Shown one piece after another: positions 37,732 through 46,890 of a stretch of 64,000 nt of DNA; the first letter of the stretch is position 1; each line of letters begins with the position of its first letter. Under the pieces are notes generated by a model. That model ran no database searches, was not told where the DNA came from, and saw nothing but the letters and a program-made list of their open reading frames with translations. A program made the translations under genes and the position numbers. The stretch lies in contig NZ_JACHMO010000001.1 in NCBI RefSeq assembly GCF_014205015.1, forward strand, positions 6,448,001 to 6,512,000. Reading direction: 5' to 3'. The DNA is from Saccharothrix ecbatanensis (lineage in GTDB: Bacteria; Actinomycetota; Actinomycetes; Mycobacteriales; Pseudonocardiaceae).

Positions 37732-39282
37732 GTGGCCACTGAACCAGTACGCGCCCTCCTGACCGAACGCGGTGCGCACGCCCGCAAGCTGCGGCGCGTG
37801 CTCGACCTGCTCGCCGGCGACTGGCACACGTTGGCCGAACTGGTGCGGCTTCCCGCCGTGCCGCGGCGCACCGTGCAGGAGCTGCTGACCGCGATCGGCG
37901 ACGACCTGGAGACCAGCGGCGACCGCTTCCGGCTGGCGTCCGCGAAGGCTGCCGACTACGCGGCGTTCGGCGCCGGTGAAGACCTGGTCGACCCGGTGGA
38001 CACGCTGGTGTCCAGGCACACGTCGGAGCTGCGGTCGATCCTGGCCGACATCGCGGACGTGCCGCCGCCGTTGTCCGCGCTGGACCACGTGCAGGCGACG
38101 GCCGAGACGGCGTTGAAGCGCGCGCTGTGGTTGGACACGACGTACGACCTGGCCGGGCGGACGTTGCTGTGCCTGGGCGACCACGACCTGACGTCGCTCG
38201 CGGTGTGCGCGGTGAACCCGGACGTCGAAGTCGTCGTGGTGGACGTGGACGACCGGCTGCTGGAGTACATCTCGACGCGTGCCGCGGCACGCGGGTGGTC
38301 GGTGCGGACGGTGCACGCGGACTTCCGGTTCGGCCTGCCGCCCGCGCTGCTGGAGTCGGCGGACCTGGTGTTCAGCGATCCGCCGTACACGCCGGAGGGC
38401 ATCGGGCTGTTCGCTTCGCGGGCGATCGAGTGCCTGGCCGACATGTCCCTCGGACGAGTGCTGCTCGCTTACGGGTTCAGCGACCGGACGCCCGCGCTGG
38501 GGCTGAAGGTGCAGCAGGAGTTGCAGCGGCTCGGGTTGGTGTTCGAGGCGATCCTGCCCGCGTTCCACCGGTTCGACGGTGCGCAGGCGATCGGCAGCGC
38601 GGCCGACCTGTACGTCTGCCGGCCCACGTCCCGCCGTTCGACTTCCGCGGCTTCGAAGACCGCCATCTACACGCACGGGCCGCAGTCGTTGGAGTCGTCC
38701 GGGCCGGGCTCGACGGCGTTGGCGGCCCTGGTCGACCTCGCTCCACGTCCCGAGTCCTCACCCCCGCCCAAGCCGCGCGCGCCGGGGTGGTCGGACCCGA
38801 TCGGCAAGGGCGCGGCGTCGTTGGCGGTCGACCTGTCGGGTGATCCGGGGCCGTGGCTGCTGCGCACGCTGCTGGCGTGCTCGCCAGGTCGGATGGCGGC
38901 GCTGGTGCCGAACAACCACCCGGACGTGGCGTCGGCGGCGGGGCAGCACGGGCTGACGTCGTTGGTGGACACCAGGTTCGCGCTGAGGTTCCTCCGGTCC
39001 ACTCCGGACGGGAAGCACTGCGTGGTGGTGGCGGATCAGGTGCTGGCGGGGACGTTGGACGTCGGCGGGTTGGCCGTGCGGGAGGTGCTGATGCGGGCGC
39101 ACGGGAAGTTGGGGAACGTGTGGCGGGAGGCTCTGGTCACCGTGACGCACGGTGCGTTGACGAAGCGGGAGGCTCGGGAGCGGATCGGGGAGGGTGACGA
39201 CCTGGAGTTGAGGTTGATCGACCTGCCCCGGCACCGGATCGCCGCCCTGCTGCCCTTGATCCGCGCGTCGGCGTCCCAGTAG
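37732..39282 (+). CDS. Branched-polyamine synthase (DUF43/BpsA-like) with an extra C-terminal region
   Basis: 516 residues. After an N-terminal winged-helix segment (LRRVLDLLAGDWHTLAELVR) comes an aminopropyltransferase-type Rossmann domain with GDHDLTSLAV (about residue 149) and VFSDPPYTPEGIGLFASRAI (about 216). These match the GD-x-D and DPP[FY]T signatures of N4-bis(aminopropyl)spermidine synthase, which adds aminopropyl groups to spermidine in thermophiles. The usual length is about 350. Here a Pro/Ser linker (about 310-350) leads to some 160 more residues, including GPWLLRTLLACSPGRMAALV and VREVLMRAHGKLGNVW, that I cannot place. A polyamine product in this organism is an inference. Confidence 0.75.
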   Translation: MATEPVRALLTERGAHARKLRRVLDLLAGDWHTLAELVRLPAVPRRTVQELLTAIGDDLETSGDRFRLASAKAADYAAFGAGEDLVDPVDTLVSRHTSELRSILADIADVPPPLSALDHVQATAETALKRALWLDTTYDLAGRTLLCLGDHDLTSLAVCAVNPDVEVVVVDVDDRLLEYISTRAAARGWSVRTVHADFRFGLPPALLESADLVFSDPPYTPEGIGLFASRAIECLADMSLGRVLLAYGFSDRTPALGLKVQQELQRLGLVFEAILPAFHRFDGAQAIGSAADLYVCRPTSRRSTSAASKTAIYTHGPQSLESSGPGSTALAALVDLAPRPESSPPPKPRAPGWSDPIGKGAASLAVDLSGDPGPWLLRTLLACSPGRMAALVPNNHPDVASAAGQHGLTSLVDTRFALRFLRSTPDGKHCVVVADQVLAGTLDVGGLAVREVLMRAHGKLGNVWREALVTVTHGALTKREARERIGEGDDLELRLIDLPRHRIAALLPLIRASASQ

Positions 39283-39379
39283 TGGCGTTCGGTGGGGGTA
39301 AGGCGCTGGAATTCGGGCGAAATCGCAGCGTCCCGGCTGCTGTCGGCGGTAACTTGCGGTCGAACCTGGAGGCACGCGC

Positions 39380-40234
39380 ATGAACCAACCCCACGGCGGC
39401 TGGCAGCAGCAGCCCGGTCAGCCACAGCCGGGTCAGCCACAGCCCGGCCCACAGCCCGGCCCTCAGCCCGGTCAGCCGCAATCCGGCCCACAGCCTGGGC
39501 CACAGCAACCGGCCCAGCAGCCCTATCCCGGTCAGCCGTACGCCGGCCAGCCCAATCCGGGTCAGCAGTACCCGGGACAGCAGTATCCGGGACAGCAGTA
39601 TCCGGGCGAGCAGTATCCAGGTCAGCAGCCCTACCCCGGCCAGCCGCCGTACGGGGGACCGCAGCAGCCTCACCAGGGTCAGCCGTACCCCGGCCAGGCT
39701 CCGTACCCCGGCCAACCGCCGTACCCGGGTCAACCGGGCCGGCCGAACACGGCACTGCCCGTCATCGCCGCACTGCTGTACCTGGCCTTGGGGATCTTCG
39801 CCCTGGTCGCCGCAGTGCTGATCATGGCCGGGGGCGGGAGGGTGCCGCACTCCATCGCGGTCGGCTACCTGGGCCTGCCGTTCTCCGGCCCGTTCCTCGG
39901 CAGCTTCGACGCGGTCCTCACGATCTCGATCGTGCAGGCGTCAATGACCGTCATCCTCGCCGTGCTGCTCGCGTGCCGTGTGCCCGGTGTGCGGTGGGTA
40001 CTGCTCGTGATGTCGCTGCTCGCCGCGGTGCACTACGCGCACGTGGTCGTGGAGATCATGTCGTTCCTCCCGATCTACCTCGCGGCGATCCCAGCGATCG
40101 CAACCCTGCTGTGGCTGGTCGCAGGCCTGCTCTCCGCACTCCCCGCAACGGGCCGCGCGATGCGAGGCGCAAAGCCGAAAATCCCCCCACCCCCGATGCA
40201 CGGCCCGCCACCGGTCCAGGGCCAGTGGGGCTGA
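39380..40234 (+). CDS. Four-span membrane protein with a Pro/Gln/Gly-rich N-terminal tail
   Basis: 284 residues. Residues 1-120 are repeats of [13 protein letters not shown] and YPGQPPY, probably an unstructured cytoplasmic tail. Residues about 128-255 hold four spans, such as [20 protein letters not shown] and [19 protein letters not shown]. The function is unknown. GGAGG at 39368-39372 fixes ATG at 39380. It ends 10 bases from the convergent membrane-protein gene. Confidence 0.8.
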   Translation: MNQPHGGWQQQPGQPQPGQPQPGPQPGPQPGQPQSGPQPGPQQPAQQPYPGQPYAGQPNPGQQYPGQQYPGQQYPGEQYPGQQPYPGQPPYGGPQQPHQGQPYPGQAPYPGQPPYPGQPGRPNTALPVIAALLYLALGIFALVAAVLIMAGGGRVPHSIAVGYLGLPFSGPFLGSFDAVLTISIVQASMTVILAVLLACRVPGVRWVLLVMSLLAAVHYAHVVVEIMSFLPIYLAAIPAIATLLWLVAGLLSALPATGRAMRGAKPKIPPPPMHGPPPVQGQWG

Positions 40235-40244
40235 GTCACCGGAA

Positions 40245-40856
40245 CTACTGATCCACCGGTTTCGCCTCCGACTGCTGCTTAGCGGAACGCCGCGGCTGAA
40301 AGGGCACGATGGGGCTGGTCGCCGCGTAACCCACGAAACCCAACGCCACCAGCAACAACAGGGGCAGCAGCCAATAACCCGTCGTACTCAGGTTCTCCGG
40401 CCGCCCGAACGCCACCAGGTCATACCGGTCGAACACGAGGGTTGTGCGATCACCGACGTCGCCTACATCGGTCTCTTTTTCAGTAAGCGTGACCGAGTCA
40501 AGACGCCGGTCGCCACACTGCAACGTGTAATGCCACCTCTCGGCCTTCTTGGCCGACGGCCGCTCCAAACGCGTAGCCAGGATCTCGCACTCGGACGCCT
40601 CCCCGAACGACGACAGCCATGCGGGCCAAGCAGTCGCACCGGCACCCAGCAGAAGGCCGATCTCGAGGACGAACGCGGCTAGAATAATCCGGCCACGAAC
40701 CCTCATCATCATGACGGCGAAGGGGAACGCGACACCCATCAACAGCCCGGCGATGCTCGCCCATTCGAACCTGCTGTTGCTCCCCAGAAAACTGCCGGCG
40801 ATCGCACCGAACACGAAAAGAATCGCCAGGACCGTCCCGACGCGCCTGCTCTTCAC
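40245..40856 (-). CDS. Small membrane protein at the end of the WXG100-type locus
   Basis: 203 residues. Two spans at the N-terminus (VLAILFVFGAIAGSFLG, ILAAFVLEIGLLLGAGATAW), an outside domain with two Cys (ASECEILATRLERP, YTLQCGDRRLDSVTL), and a last span (YWLLPLLLLVALGFVGYAAT). The pattern resembles DUF3592-type proteins. It overlaps the upstream 416-residue protein gene by 4 bases (ATGA); in comparable loci such a neighbour can be an immunity or partner protein, which is an inference. Confidence 0.7.
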   Translation of the reverse strand: MKSRRVGTVLAILFVFGAIAGSFLGSNSRFEWASIAGLLMGVAFPFAVMMMRVRGRIILAAFVLEIGLLLGAGATAWPAWLSSFGEASECEILATRLERPSAKKAERWHYTLQCGDRRLDSVTLTEKETDVGDVGDRTTLVFDRYDLVAFGRPENLSTTGYWLLPLLLLVALGFVGYAATSPIVPFQPRRSAKQQSEAKPVDQ

Positions 40857-42103
40857 TCGTCCAGGTATCCCGTCTGTCGCTTGAAATGATCGTTCCCGCC
40901 GCGTCCCTCGTTCTCCACCTCGTCCTGCTTCGACGCCTCACGGGCGAGGTCTGCCGCCAGCTTGGTCTGGAACGCGCCGTCCGTGACGCTCGGCAGCGAG
41001 TGCGGCGCCACCGTGCCATCGGGACGGGTAGCCGGCTTGAAAGGCGTATACCCGTCGACGGCAGCTTGGCCCCGGTTCGAGCTCAGGTGTGGCACCTTGT
41101 CGGTGGCCTTCTGCCAAGTGTTCCCGGCGTCACCGTAAGCGCGACCGAACTGCCTGCCCGCGTCGGCGAGCTTGGTGCCCGCGTCCCCCAGCGTCGGCCG
41201 CGCGTTGCCCCAGTCCTCCATCCGCTTCCCAGCGTTGTCCAAGCCCTCGAACTTCACTCCAGGGGTGTCCGGCACCCGCGCCCCGGCCGCCTGCGTCGTC
41301 CCGCCACCGGCACCCTTGCCGAACCGGCCAAGGCCCTTGAGCACGTCGCCGAGCGAACCGAACAAACCCTTCAACCGCCCCATGATCCGCGTGATGACCC
41401 GCATCAGCTTCGCGATCTGCTGGGTGATCTTGCCGAGCACGACGGCGGCCCGACCGACCGTCCACGCGGCGAACGCGGCGATAGAGCTGCCGAAACTCAC
41501 CACCGAAGTGGCGAGGGCGATGGCGGCGTTGCGGATGACTTCCCAGATGAGCATGGCGATCAGGTCGCGGATCATGCCGCGCACCGCCGCCGTGATCGTG
41601 CCCGCCGTGGCGACCTGCTCCGCGACCGTGACGCACGTCCGGCTCAGTGCCAGCGTCTCGCCGACCAACTGTCCCTGACTCTTCCGGAACGCGTCCGCCG
41701 CACCTTGCTCCCAGCCGCTGACCTGAGACTCCACTGCGTCGTGGTGTGCCTGCGCGATTCCATCAAGCGTGCCCGCAGCCTGGTTCCACTTGGCCACCGC
41801 TGCTTTGATCTTGTCCGCGTTGCCTGCCAGCCAGTCGAGCGGCTCGCGCAGGAAGCTGATGTGCTCGATCAGCCACCCGATGCCCGCCGTGGCCAACGTG
41901 CCGAGGGGATCAATGGCCAAGCTGAGCAGGTCCAAGCCGGCGGCAGCGGCGTTCAGCCCGATCTCGGTGTAATCGCCATCCCCCAAGCGGTCCCACGAGT
42001 CGAATGTTTGCATTATCGACTCGACCGGACCAGCGCCCGCGTAGTTGTCCGGGGCAGCCGGTTTGCTGGAGTCGATACCGGTGATCAGTCCGTCGTCACC
42101 CAT
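40853..42103 (-). CDS. WXG100/ESX-type protein with a variable C-terminal region
   Basis: 416 residues. The first 160 residues resemble the N-terminal half of actinobacterial WXG100-superfamily proteins (DWLAGNADKIKAAVAKWNQA, SQVSGWEQGAADAFRKSQGQ, with a WEQG turn). A hydrophobic helical stretch follows (about 180-250: AGTITAAVRGMIRDLIAMLI), then a Gly/Ala-rich, polar C-terminal 150 residues without a motif I know. It is paralogous to the next gene upstream. Such proteins are often type VII secretion substrates, some with C-terminal toxins. No secretion ATPase is in the window. Start ATG at 42103. Confidence 0.65.
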   Translation of the reverse strand: MGDDGLITGIDSSKPAAPDNYAGAGPVESIMQTFDSWDRLGDGDYTEIGLNAAAAGLDLLSLAIDPLGTLATAGIGWLIEHISFLREPLDWLAGNADKIKAAVAKWNQAAGTLDGIAQAHHDAVESQVSGWEQGAADAFRKSQGQLVGETLALSRTCVTVAEQVATAGTITAAVRGMIRDLIAMLIWEVIRNAAIALATSVVSFGSSIAAFAAWTVGRAAVVLGKITQQIAKLMRVITRIMGRLKGLFGSLGDVLKGLGRFGKGAGGGTTQAAGARVPDTPGVKFEGLDNAGKRMEDWGNARPTLGDAGTKLADAGRQFGRAYGDAGNTWQKATDKVPHLSSNRGQAAVDGYTPFKPATRPDGTVAPHSLPSVTDGAFQTKLAADLAREASKQDEVENEGRGGNDHFKRQTGYLDE

Positions 42104-42169
42104 CAGGAACCTCCCGGGAAGCGCTGACGGTTCTCGTCCTCGACGTTCTCGTACCCCACCGCGGTAGCG

Positions 42170-42973
42170 TCACGCCGACGAGCCGGCCAACGCTTCCAAC
42201 CGTCCCAGGATCCGGCTCAACGCGTGCAGCAGCCGCATGATCTGACCGGTGATCCGTTCCAACACCGCAGCCGCACGACCCACGGCCCAGCCGGTGAACG
42301 CGGCCACCGACGTACCGCCGCTCGCCTCCGCCATGGCCAGCGCGACAGCGGCGTTGCGGACCACCTCCGACACGAACATCCCGATCAAGTCCCGGACCAT
42401 CCCGCGCACAGCCGCCGTGATCGTCCCGGCAGTCGACAGCTGTGCGGCGACCGCGGCACAACGACGGCTCGCGGCACGGGTGTCGTCGGCCGTTTCGCCG
42501 TGGGGTTCATCGCGGGCGAGGCGGTCGAGGTCGACGGCCGCACCACGCCACCGACCGACCGCGTCCCTGATCCGGTCGCCGTCGCCCGCCAACCAGTTCA
42601 GCGGGGCGTTCAGGAACCGGACGTGCTCGACCAACCACCCGATCCCGGCCAACGGCGCCAACGGGTCCAGCACCAGACCGAGCGTGTCCAGCCACGCGGA
42701 CGCCAGCTTGAGGTCTGGATCCGGCGCCCACTGCTCGTCCGCTTCACGAGCGGTGCCATCGGTCGGTGAGGGCACGTCGGCCGGGGATGGCACGCCCACG
42801 GGCAAAGGCCGGCGGATGTCCTCGGCGACCCGGCCGGTCAGGTCGCACGCGCCCTCGGCGAAGAACCCGGCCAACAACCCGAACGCGTCCGGCTCGACAC
42901 CGCCCACCCCGTCGACGATCAGCCCGCGCCGCTCGTCCGCCGTCGCACGCGGCCTCGCCTCGATCCCGCTCAC
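42170..42973 (-). CDS. Short paralogue of the WXG100/ESX-type protein
   Basis: 267 residues. Residues about 95-260 align by eye with the neighbouring 416-residue protein: IGWLVEHVRFLNAPLNWLAG beside IGWLIEHISFLREPLDWLAG, and STAGTITAAVRGMVRDLIGM beside ATAGTITAAVRGMIRDLIAM. It stops soon after the hydrophobic region and has no polar C-terminal part; the WEQG turn region is also shortened. GTG at 42973 overlaps the YbaB-like gene by 4 bases. Either a partner or a degenerate copy. Confidence 0.65.
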   Translation of the reverse strand: MSGIEARPRATADERRGLIVDGVGGVEPDAFGLLAGFFAEGACDLTGRVAEDIRRPLPVGVPSPADVPSPTDGTAREADEQWAPDPDLKLASAWLDTLGLVLDPLAPLAGIGWLVEHVRFLNAPLNWLAGDGDRIRDAVGRWRGAAVDLDRLARDEPHGETADDTRAASRRCAAVAAQLSTAGTITAAVRGMVRDLIGMFVSEVVRNAAVALAMAEASGGTSVAAFTGWAVGRAAAVLERITGQIMRLLHALSRILGRLEALAGSSA

Positions 42974-43443
42974 TGCCGCGACGGCCCGCCGGTTTCCACC
43001 GGGGACCACAGGCTCCGCGGCAGCTCCGATTCGGACCCCGAAGACGGCACCGGCAGAACAGGCACAGGCACCGCCGAAGGCGAAGGCTCGAACGAGGTCA
43101 TGAACTCCATCGCCGCGGTACCGCCGAACTCCGGCTCCACCACCGCCGCCACCTGCTGCGCCACCTCGGCCCGCGCCCGCCGCACGGTCGCCATCACGAC
43201 CGCGCCCAGCGCAGCGTCGGACGCCCCTTCGGCCGGCAATGAGAACGAGATGTCCCGCAACGCCCCATTGGGCGCGACCGTCACCGTCACCCAGCCGTCG
43301 GGCGAACTCACCGTCGCCTCCACGGCACGGATGCCGTCCTGCACTTGCTGCGCCCTCCTGGCCAGGTCACGTGCCTTGGCCTCAAGGTCGGCGATCATGC
43401 GTGCCGGGTCCACCCGATCGTCTCCCCACTCCAAGACCTTCAC
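42970..43443 (-). CDS. YbaB/EbfC-like protein
   Basis: 157 residues: helix DPARMIADLEAKARDLARRA, then strands (GWVTVTVAPNGALRDISFS) and a long helix (AALGAVVMATVRRARAEVAQ), the alpha-beta-alpha layout of the YbaB/EbfC nucleoid-associated family. The C-terminus is Pro/Ser-rich. Copies beside WXG100-type genes are common in actinobacteria and are thought to belong to that locus rather than to recR. GTG at 43443 is used; GTG at 43413 has GGGAG upstream and is an alternative. It starts 21 bases after the stop of the GGDEF/EAL gene. Confidence 0.75.
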   Translation of the reverse strand: MKVLEWGDDRVDPARMIADLEAKARDLARRAQQVQDGIRAVEATVSSPDGWVTVTVAPNGALRDISFSLPAEGASDAALGAVVMATVRRARAEVAQQVAAVVEPEFGGTAAMEFMTSFEPSPSAVPVPVLPVPSSGSESELPRSLWSPVETGGPSRQ

Positions 43444-43464
43444 CCGATCTTGGAGTATTGCGGA

Positions 43465-46400
43465 TCAACCGGCACGGGGGATGTGCAACGGGCCAAGTGC
43501 CAGCACCGCGCGGAACTCCTTGGGCGGCACGGGGCGGGAGAACAGCCACCCCTGGTACGCGTCCACGCCGACACCGCGCAGCACGTGGAACTGCGTCGCC
43601 GTCTCCACGCCCTCCGCCACGCACTTGCGACCCATCGCCCGAGCCATGTCGACGACCGCCTTCGCCACCGCGAAGTCCGACGAGTCGTTGCCCACACCGG
43701 AGACGAACCGGCGGTCCACCTTGATGATCTGCGCCGGCAGGTCCTTGAGCCGGGCCAGCGACGAGTATCCGGTGCCGAAGTCGTCCACCGCGAACCGGAT
43801 GCCCCTGGCCGCCAGCTCGTCCATCGTCGCGCGCACCCGTGACGGCAGGTCCACCAGCGCGGTCTCCACCAGCTCCAGCACCACCCGGTCCCACGGGATG
43901 CCCGCCTCGGCGATCGTGTTGGCCACGATGTCCACGAACTCCGGGTCGCCCGGCACCAGACCGGCCAGGTTCACCGCGACCGACACCGGGTGCCCACCGG
44001 GCTCCGGCCAGGTCGAAGCCTCCTTCAACGCCGTCCGCAGCACCCACCGGTCCAGCTCGCGCAGCAGGTCGCCCTGCTCGGCCACGGGCAGGAAGACGTC
44101 CGGCGGCAGCAGGCCGCGGTCCGGGTGCGGCCAGCGCACCAGCGCCTCCGCGGTCTGCACCACGCCGTCCACGCCGACCACCGGCTGGAAGTGCAGCGTG
44201 AGCCCGTCGTGCGCCAACGCGTCCCGCAGCTGGCCTTCCAGGTGCACCTGCCGGTCGGCCGACGCGATCAGCGCCGCGCTGGCCAACGACACCCGGCCCG
44301 CGCCCGACCGCTTCGCCTCGAACATCGCCGCGTCCGCGAACCGCAGCAGGTCGTTGCCGGTGGCACGGGAACCGTTCGGCACGGCCGCGCCGATCGACGC
44401 CGACACCCGGACCAGCTGGCCGTGCACCGGCACCGCCGTGCGCAGCAGCCCGGCGACCCTGGTCGCCAGCGCGTCCACGCCGCCGACCCGGTCGATGTTC
44501 TCGCAGATGATCACGTACTCGTCACCGGACAGCCGGGCCGCCGTGCAGCTCTCCGGCAGGCCGCCTTCGAGCCGCCGCGCCAACGCCACCAGCAGCTCGT
44601 CGCCCGCGTCGTGACCGAGGGAGTCGTTGACCCGCTTGAAGTTGTCGATGTCGCAGAACAGCACCGCGACCTTGGACCGCTCCGGCGACTCCAGCAGTTC
44701 GGCCAGCATCTCCTTGACCAGCGCCCGGTTCGGCAGGCCGGTCAGCTCGTCGTGGGTGGCCTGGTGGCGCAGCGCCTCGGCGGTGCGGCGGCGCTCGGTG
44801 ATGTCCTGGAACACGATCAGCCAGAACCGGCGGCCGTCGTCCTGCACGGACAGCGCGATGTGCAGCTCGCAGTACACCTGCACGCCGTCGCGGCGGACCA
44901 GGATCCGCTGCGGGATCTTGTGCGTGCGCTCGGCGTCCGGCGCGGACATGCTGTCGATCGACGGCAACGGGTTGCCGTTGTCGTCCGGGTGGGTGAGCTG
45001 GCCCGCGGTCATGCCGCGCAGCTGCTCCAGGTCCATGCCGAGCAGGTCGCACAGGGCGTCGTTGGCGTCGACCAGCCGCTCGCCCTCGTCGAACAGGCCG
45101 ATGCCGACCGGCGTCAACGACACCAGGTCCGCGAACCGCTGGCTGGACCGTTTCATCCGCGTCTCGGCGGCACGCTGCTCGGTGATGTCCTGCGCGGTGC
45201 CGACCGCGAGCGGGCGGCCGTCCGGGCCCTTGACCACGACGCCGTAGGAGCGGAACACGCGCGTCTTGCCGTCACGGCGCACGATCCGGTGCTCAAGCTG
45301 GATCGGCACCTCCTCGGTGGCCAACTGCTGCCACAGGTCGTCCACCCAGCCGCGGTCGTCGGGGTGCACGAGGTCGAGGTAGGTCTGGTAGCGGGTGTGC
45401 TCGTCGCGCGGCACGCCGAACAGGTCGGTCAGCATGTCCGACCACACGACGTCGCCGGTCTGGAGGTTCCACTCCCAGACGCCGAGCTGCGCGGCCTTCT
45501 GCGCGTCGGCGAGCCGGCGGCGGTCGTCGCGGAGCTGGCGTTCCAGCGCACGTGCCTCGGTGACGTCCTGGATGGTGCCGTGCAGCCGGCTGATCTTGCC
45601 GGACTCGAACCCGGCCCGCGCCCGGCACACGTAGACGCGCTCGCCGGACTCGCTGCGCACCTCGGCCTCGAACGTCTGGTCGCCCGCGCCGTCCTTGACG
45701 TCCAGCAGCTTGCGCCGCAGGTCCGCCAGCAGGGGACGGTCGTCCGGGTGCACGCCGCACAGCAGGTCGTCGTTCGGCACGACGCCCATCTCGGCGTACA
45801 TCTCCAGCAGCACCTCGCTGCGGTGCACCGCGCCGGTCTCGACCTCGTAGCTCCAGCTGCCCATGCGCGCGATGCGCTGCGCCTCCAGCAGCCGGGCGCG
45901 CTCGGTCTCCAGCGCCTGGTCGGACCGCCACTGGTCGGTGATGTCGCGGATGTAGCCGGTGATGAACTGGGTGCGGCCGTCCGACCTGAGCTTCGCCTCG
46001 GCCACGCCGCGGATCCAGCGGAGCTGACCGTCCGAGCGGGTGATGCGGTAGACGATGTCGATCGGGTTGCCGTCGAGTTCGCGGTTCGCCCAGTAGCTCG
46101 CGACCATCTCGTAGTCGTCGGGGTGCACCACGTCCAGCACGGCCTGCGCGCCGGGGACCACCTCGCCGGGCCGCACGCCCATCATCTCGTAGTGCGACTC
46201 GGACCAGACCGTGACACCGGTGTCCGGGTCGTACTCCCACGAGCCGATCTGGGCGACGTTCTGCACGGTGCGCAACCTGCGTTGCTCGTCACGCAGGTCC
46301 TCGGCCGCCTGGGCCAGGTCGGACACGTCCACCAGCAGCACGGCGTGCAGACCGGTGCCGGGCACCTGGGTGCGCACCACGCGGACCGGGAGCAGCGAGC

Positions 46401-46653
46401 CGTCGGCCTGGTGCAGGCGCAGGTCCTCGCCGGTGCCGAGCAGCAGCTCACCGAGCGACCGGCCGACGAGGTCGTCGGCGGCCCGCGCCTTGGTCAGCGC
46501 CACCGCGGCGGCGCTCGCCCGCATGACGACGCCCTTGGGGTCGCACAGAAGCGAGGGAGCCTCGGGCAGCGCTATGCCGTCCAGCTCCACCTCGCCGTTC
46601 TGCGGACGCGCAGACTCGATCACCACCGGAGCGCGTCCTACCCGCTTGGGCAC
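43465..46653 (-). CDS. PAS-GGDEF-EAL cyclic-di-GMP enzyme
   Basis: 1,062 residues: about five PAS/PAC units in residues 30-640 (for example IGSWEYDPDTGVTVWSESHY, VAQ and DIT boundaries each time), a GGDEF domain (HDELTGLPNRA near 635; active loop RLSGDEYVII near 708) and an EAL domain (TAEALVRWPHP near 836, DDFGTGYSSLARLKDLP, EGVETATQF). The loop reads SGDEY in place of GGDEF, so cyclase activity may be altered; the EAL metal motifs look intact. No membrane span, so it is cytosolic. It probably sets c-di-GMP in response to a redox or ligand signal. GTG at 46653 has GGAAGG upstream. Confidence 0.92.
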   Translation of the reverse strand: MPKRVGRAPVVIESARPQNGEVELDGIALPEAPSLLCDPKGVVMRASAAAVALTKARAADDLVGRSLGELLLGTGEDLRLHQADGSLLPVRVVRTQVPGTGLHAVLLVDVSDLAQAAEDLRDEQRRLRTVQNVAQIGSWEYDPDTGVTVWSESHYEMMGVRPGEVVPGAQAVLDVVHPDDYEMVASYWANRELDGNPIDIVYRITRSDGQLRWIRGVAEAKLRSDGRTQFITGYIRDITDQWRSDQALETERARLLEAQRIARMGSWSYEVETGAVHRSEVLLEMYAEMGVVPNDDLLCGVHPDDRPLLADLRRKLLDVKDGAGDQTFEAEVRSESGERVYVCRARAGFESGKISRLHGTIQDVTEARALERQLRDDRRRLADAQKAAQLGVWEWNLQTGDVVWSDMLTDLFGVPRDEHTRYQTYLDLVHPDDRGWVDDLWQQLATEEVPIQLEHRIVRRDGKTRVFRSYGVVVKGPDGRPLAVGTAQDITEQRAAETRMKRSSQRFADLVSLTPVGIGLFDEGERLVDANDALCDLLGMDLEQLRGMTAGQLTHPDDNGNPLPSIDSMSAPDAERTHKIPQRILVRRDGVQVYCELHIALSVQDDGRRFWLIVFQDITERRRTAEALRHQATHDELTGLPNRALVKEMLAELLESPERSKVAVLFCDIDNFKRVNDSLGHDAGDELLVALARRLEGGLPESCTAARLSGDEYVIICENIDRVGGVDALATRVAGLLRTAVPVHGQLVRVSASIGAAVPNGSRATGNDLLRFADAAMFEAKRSGAGRVSLASAALIASADRQVHLEGQLRDALAHDGLTLHFQPVVGVDGVVQTAEALVRWPHPDRGLLPPDVFLPVAEQGDLLRELDRWVLRTALKEASTWPEPGGHPVSVAVNLAGLVPGDPEFVDIVANTIAEAGIPWDRVVLELVETALVDLPSRVRATMDELAARGIRFAVDDFGTGYSSLARLKDLPAQIIKVDRRFVSGVGNDSSDFAVAKAVVDMARAMGRKCVAEGVETATQFHVLRGVGVDAYQGWLFSRPVPPKEFRAVLALGPLHIPRAG

Positions 46654-46808
46654 GGTCTCACCTTCCCGTGTCTACGGCAGGGATGACCGGCCCGACCGCA
46701 CCCGATAGCGGACCCCATGTAGGGCATCCCCCCTCCAAGGGCGAATATTCACCCTAGGAGAGGGGACGTTATCGCTTCGGAGCGTCATCGCCCACCCCTC
46801 AACGGGCT

Positions 46809-46836
46809 AACGAAACAACTCGTTCGCGGTTTCGTT
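46809..46836 (-). terminator. Hairpin after the malic enzyme gene
   Basis: AACGAAAC (46809-46816) pairs with GTTTCGTT (46829-46836), 12-nt loop, 55 bases past the malic-enzyme stop on the minus strand. It is short and AT-richer than its surroundings. The gap 46654-46890 shows no gene. Confidence 0.45.
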
Positions 46837-46890
46837 GCCTGCCGACGGGTACGGACGGATGCGGCCGGAGCTCTCCCAACTCCGACGGAG

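Noticed and set aside
40853..42103. A named toxin domain at the C-terminus of the WXG100-type protein
   Set aside because: No nuclease, deaminase or ADP-ribosylation motif could be seen, so a toxin was not claimed.
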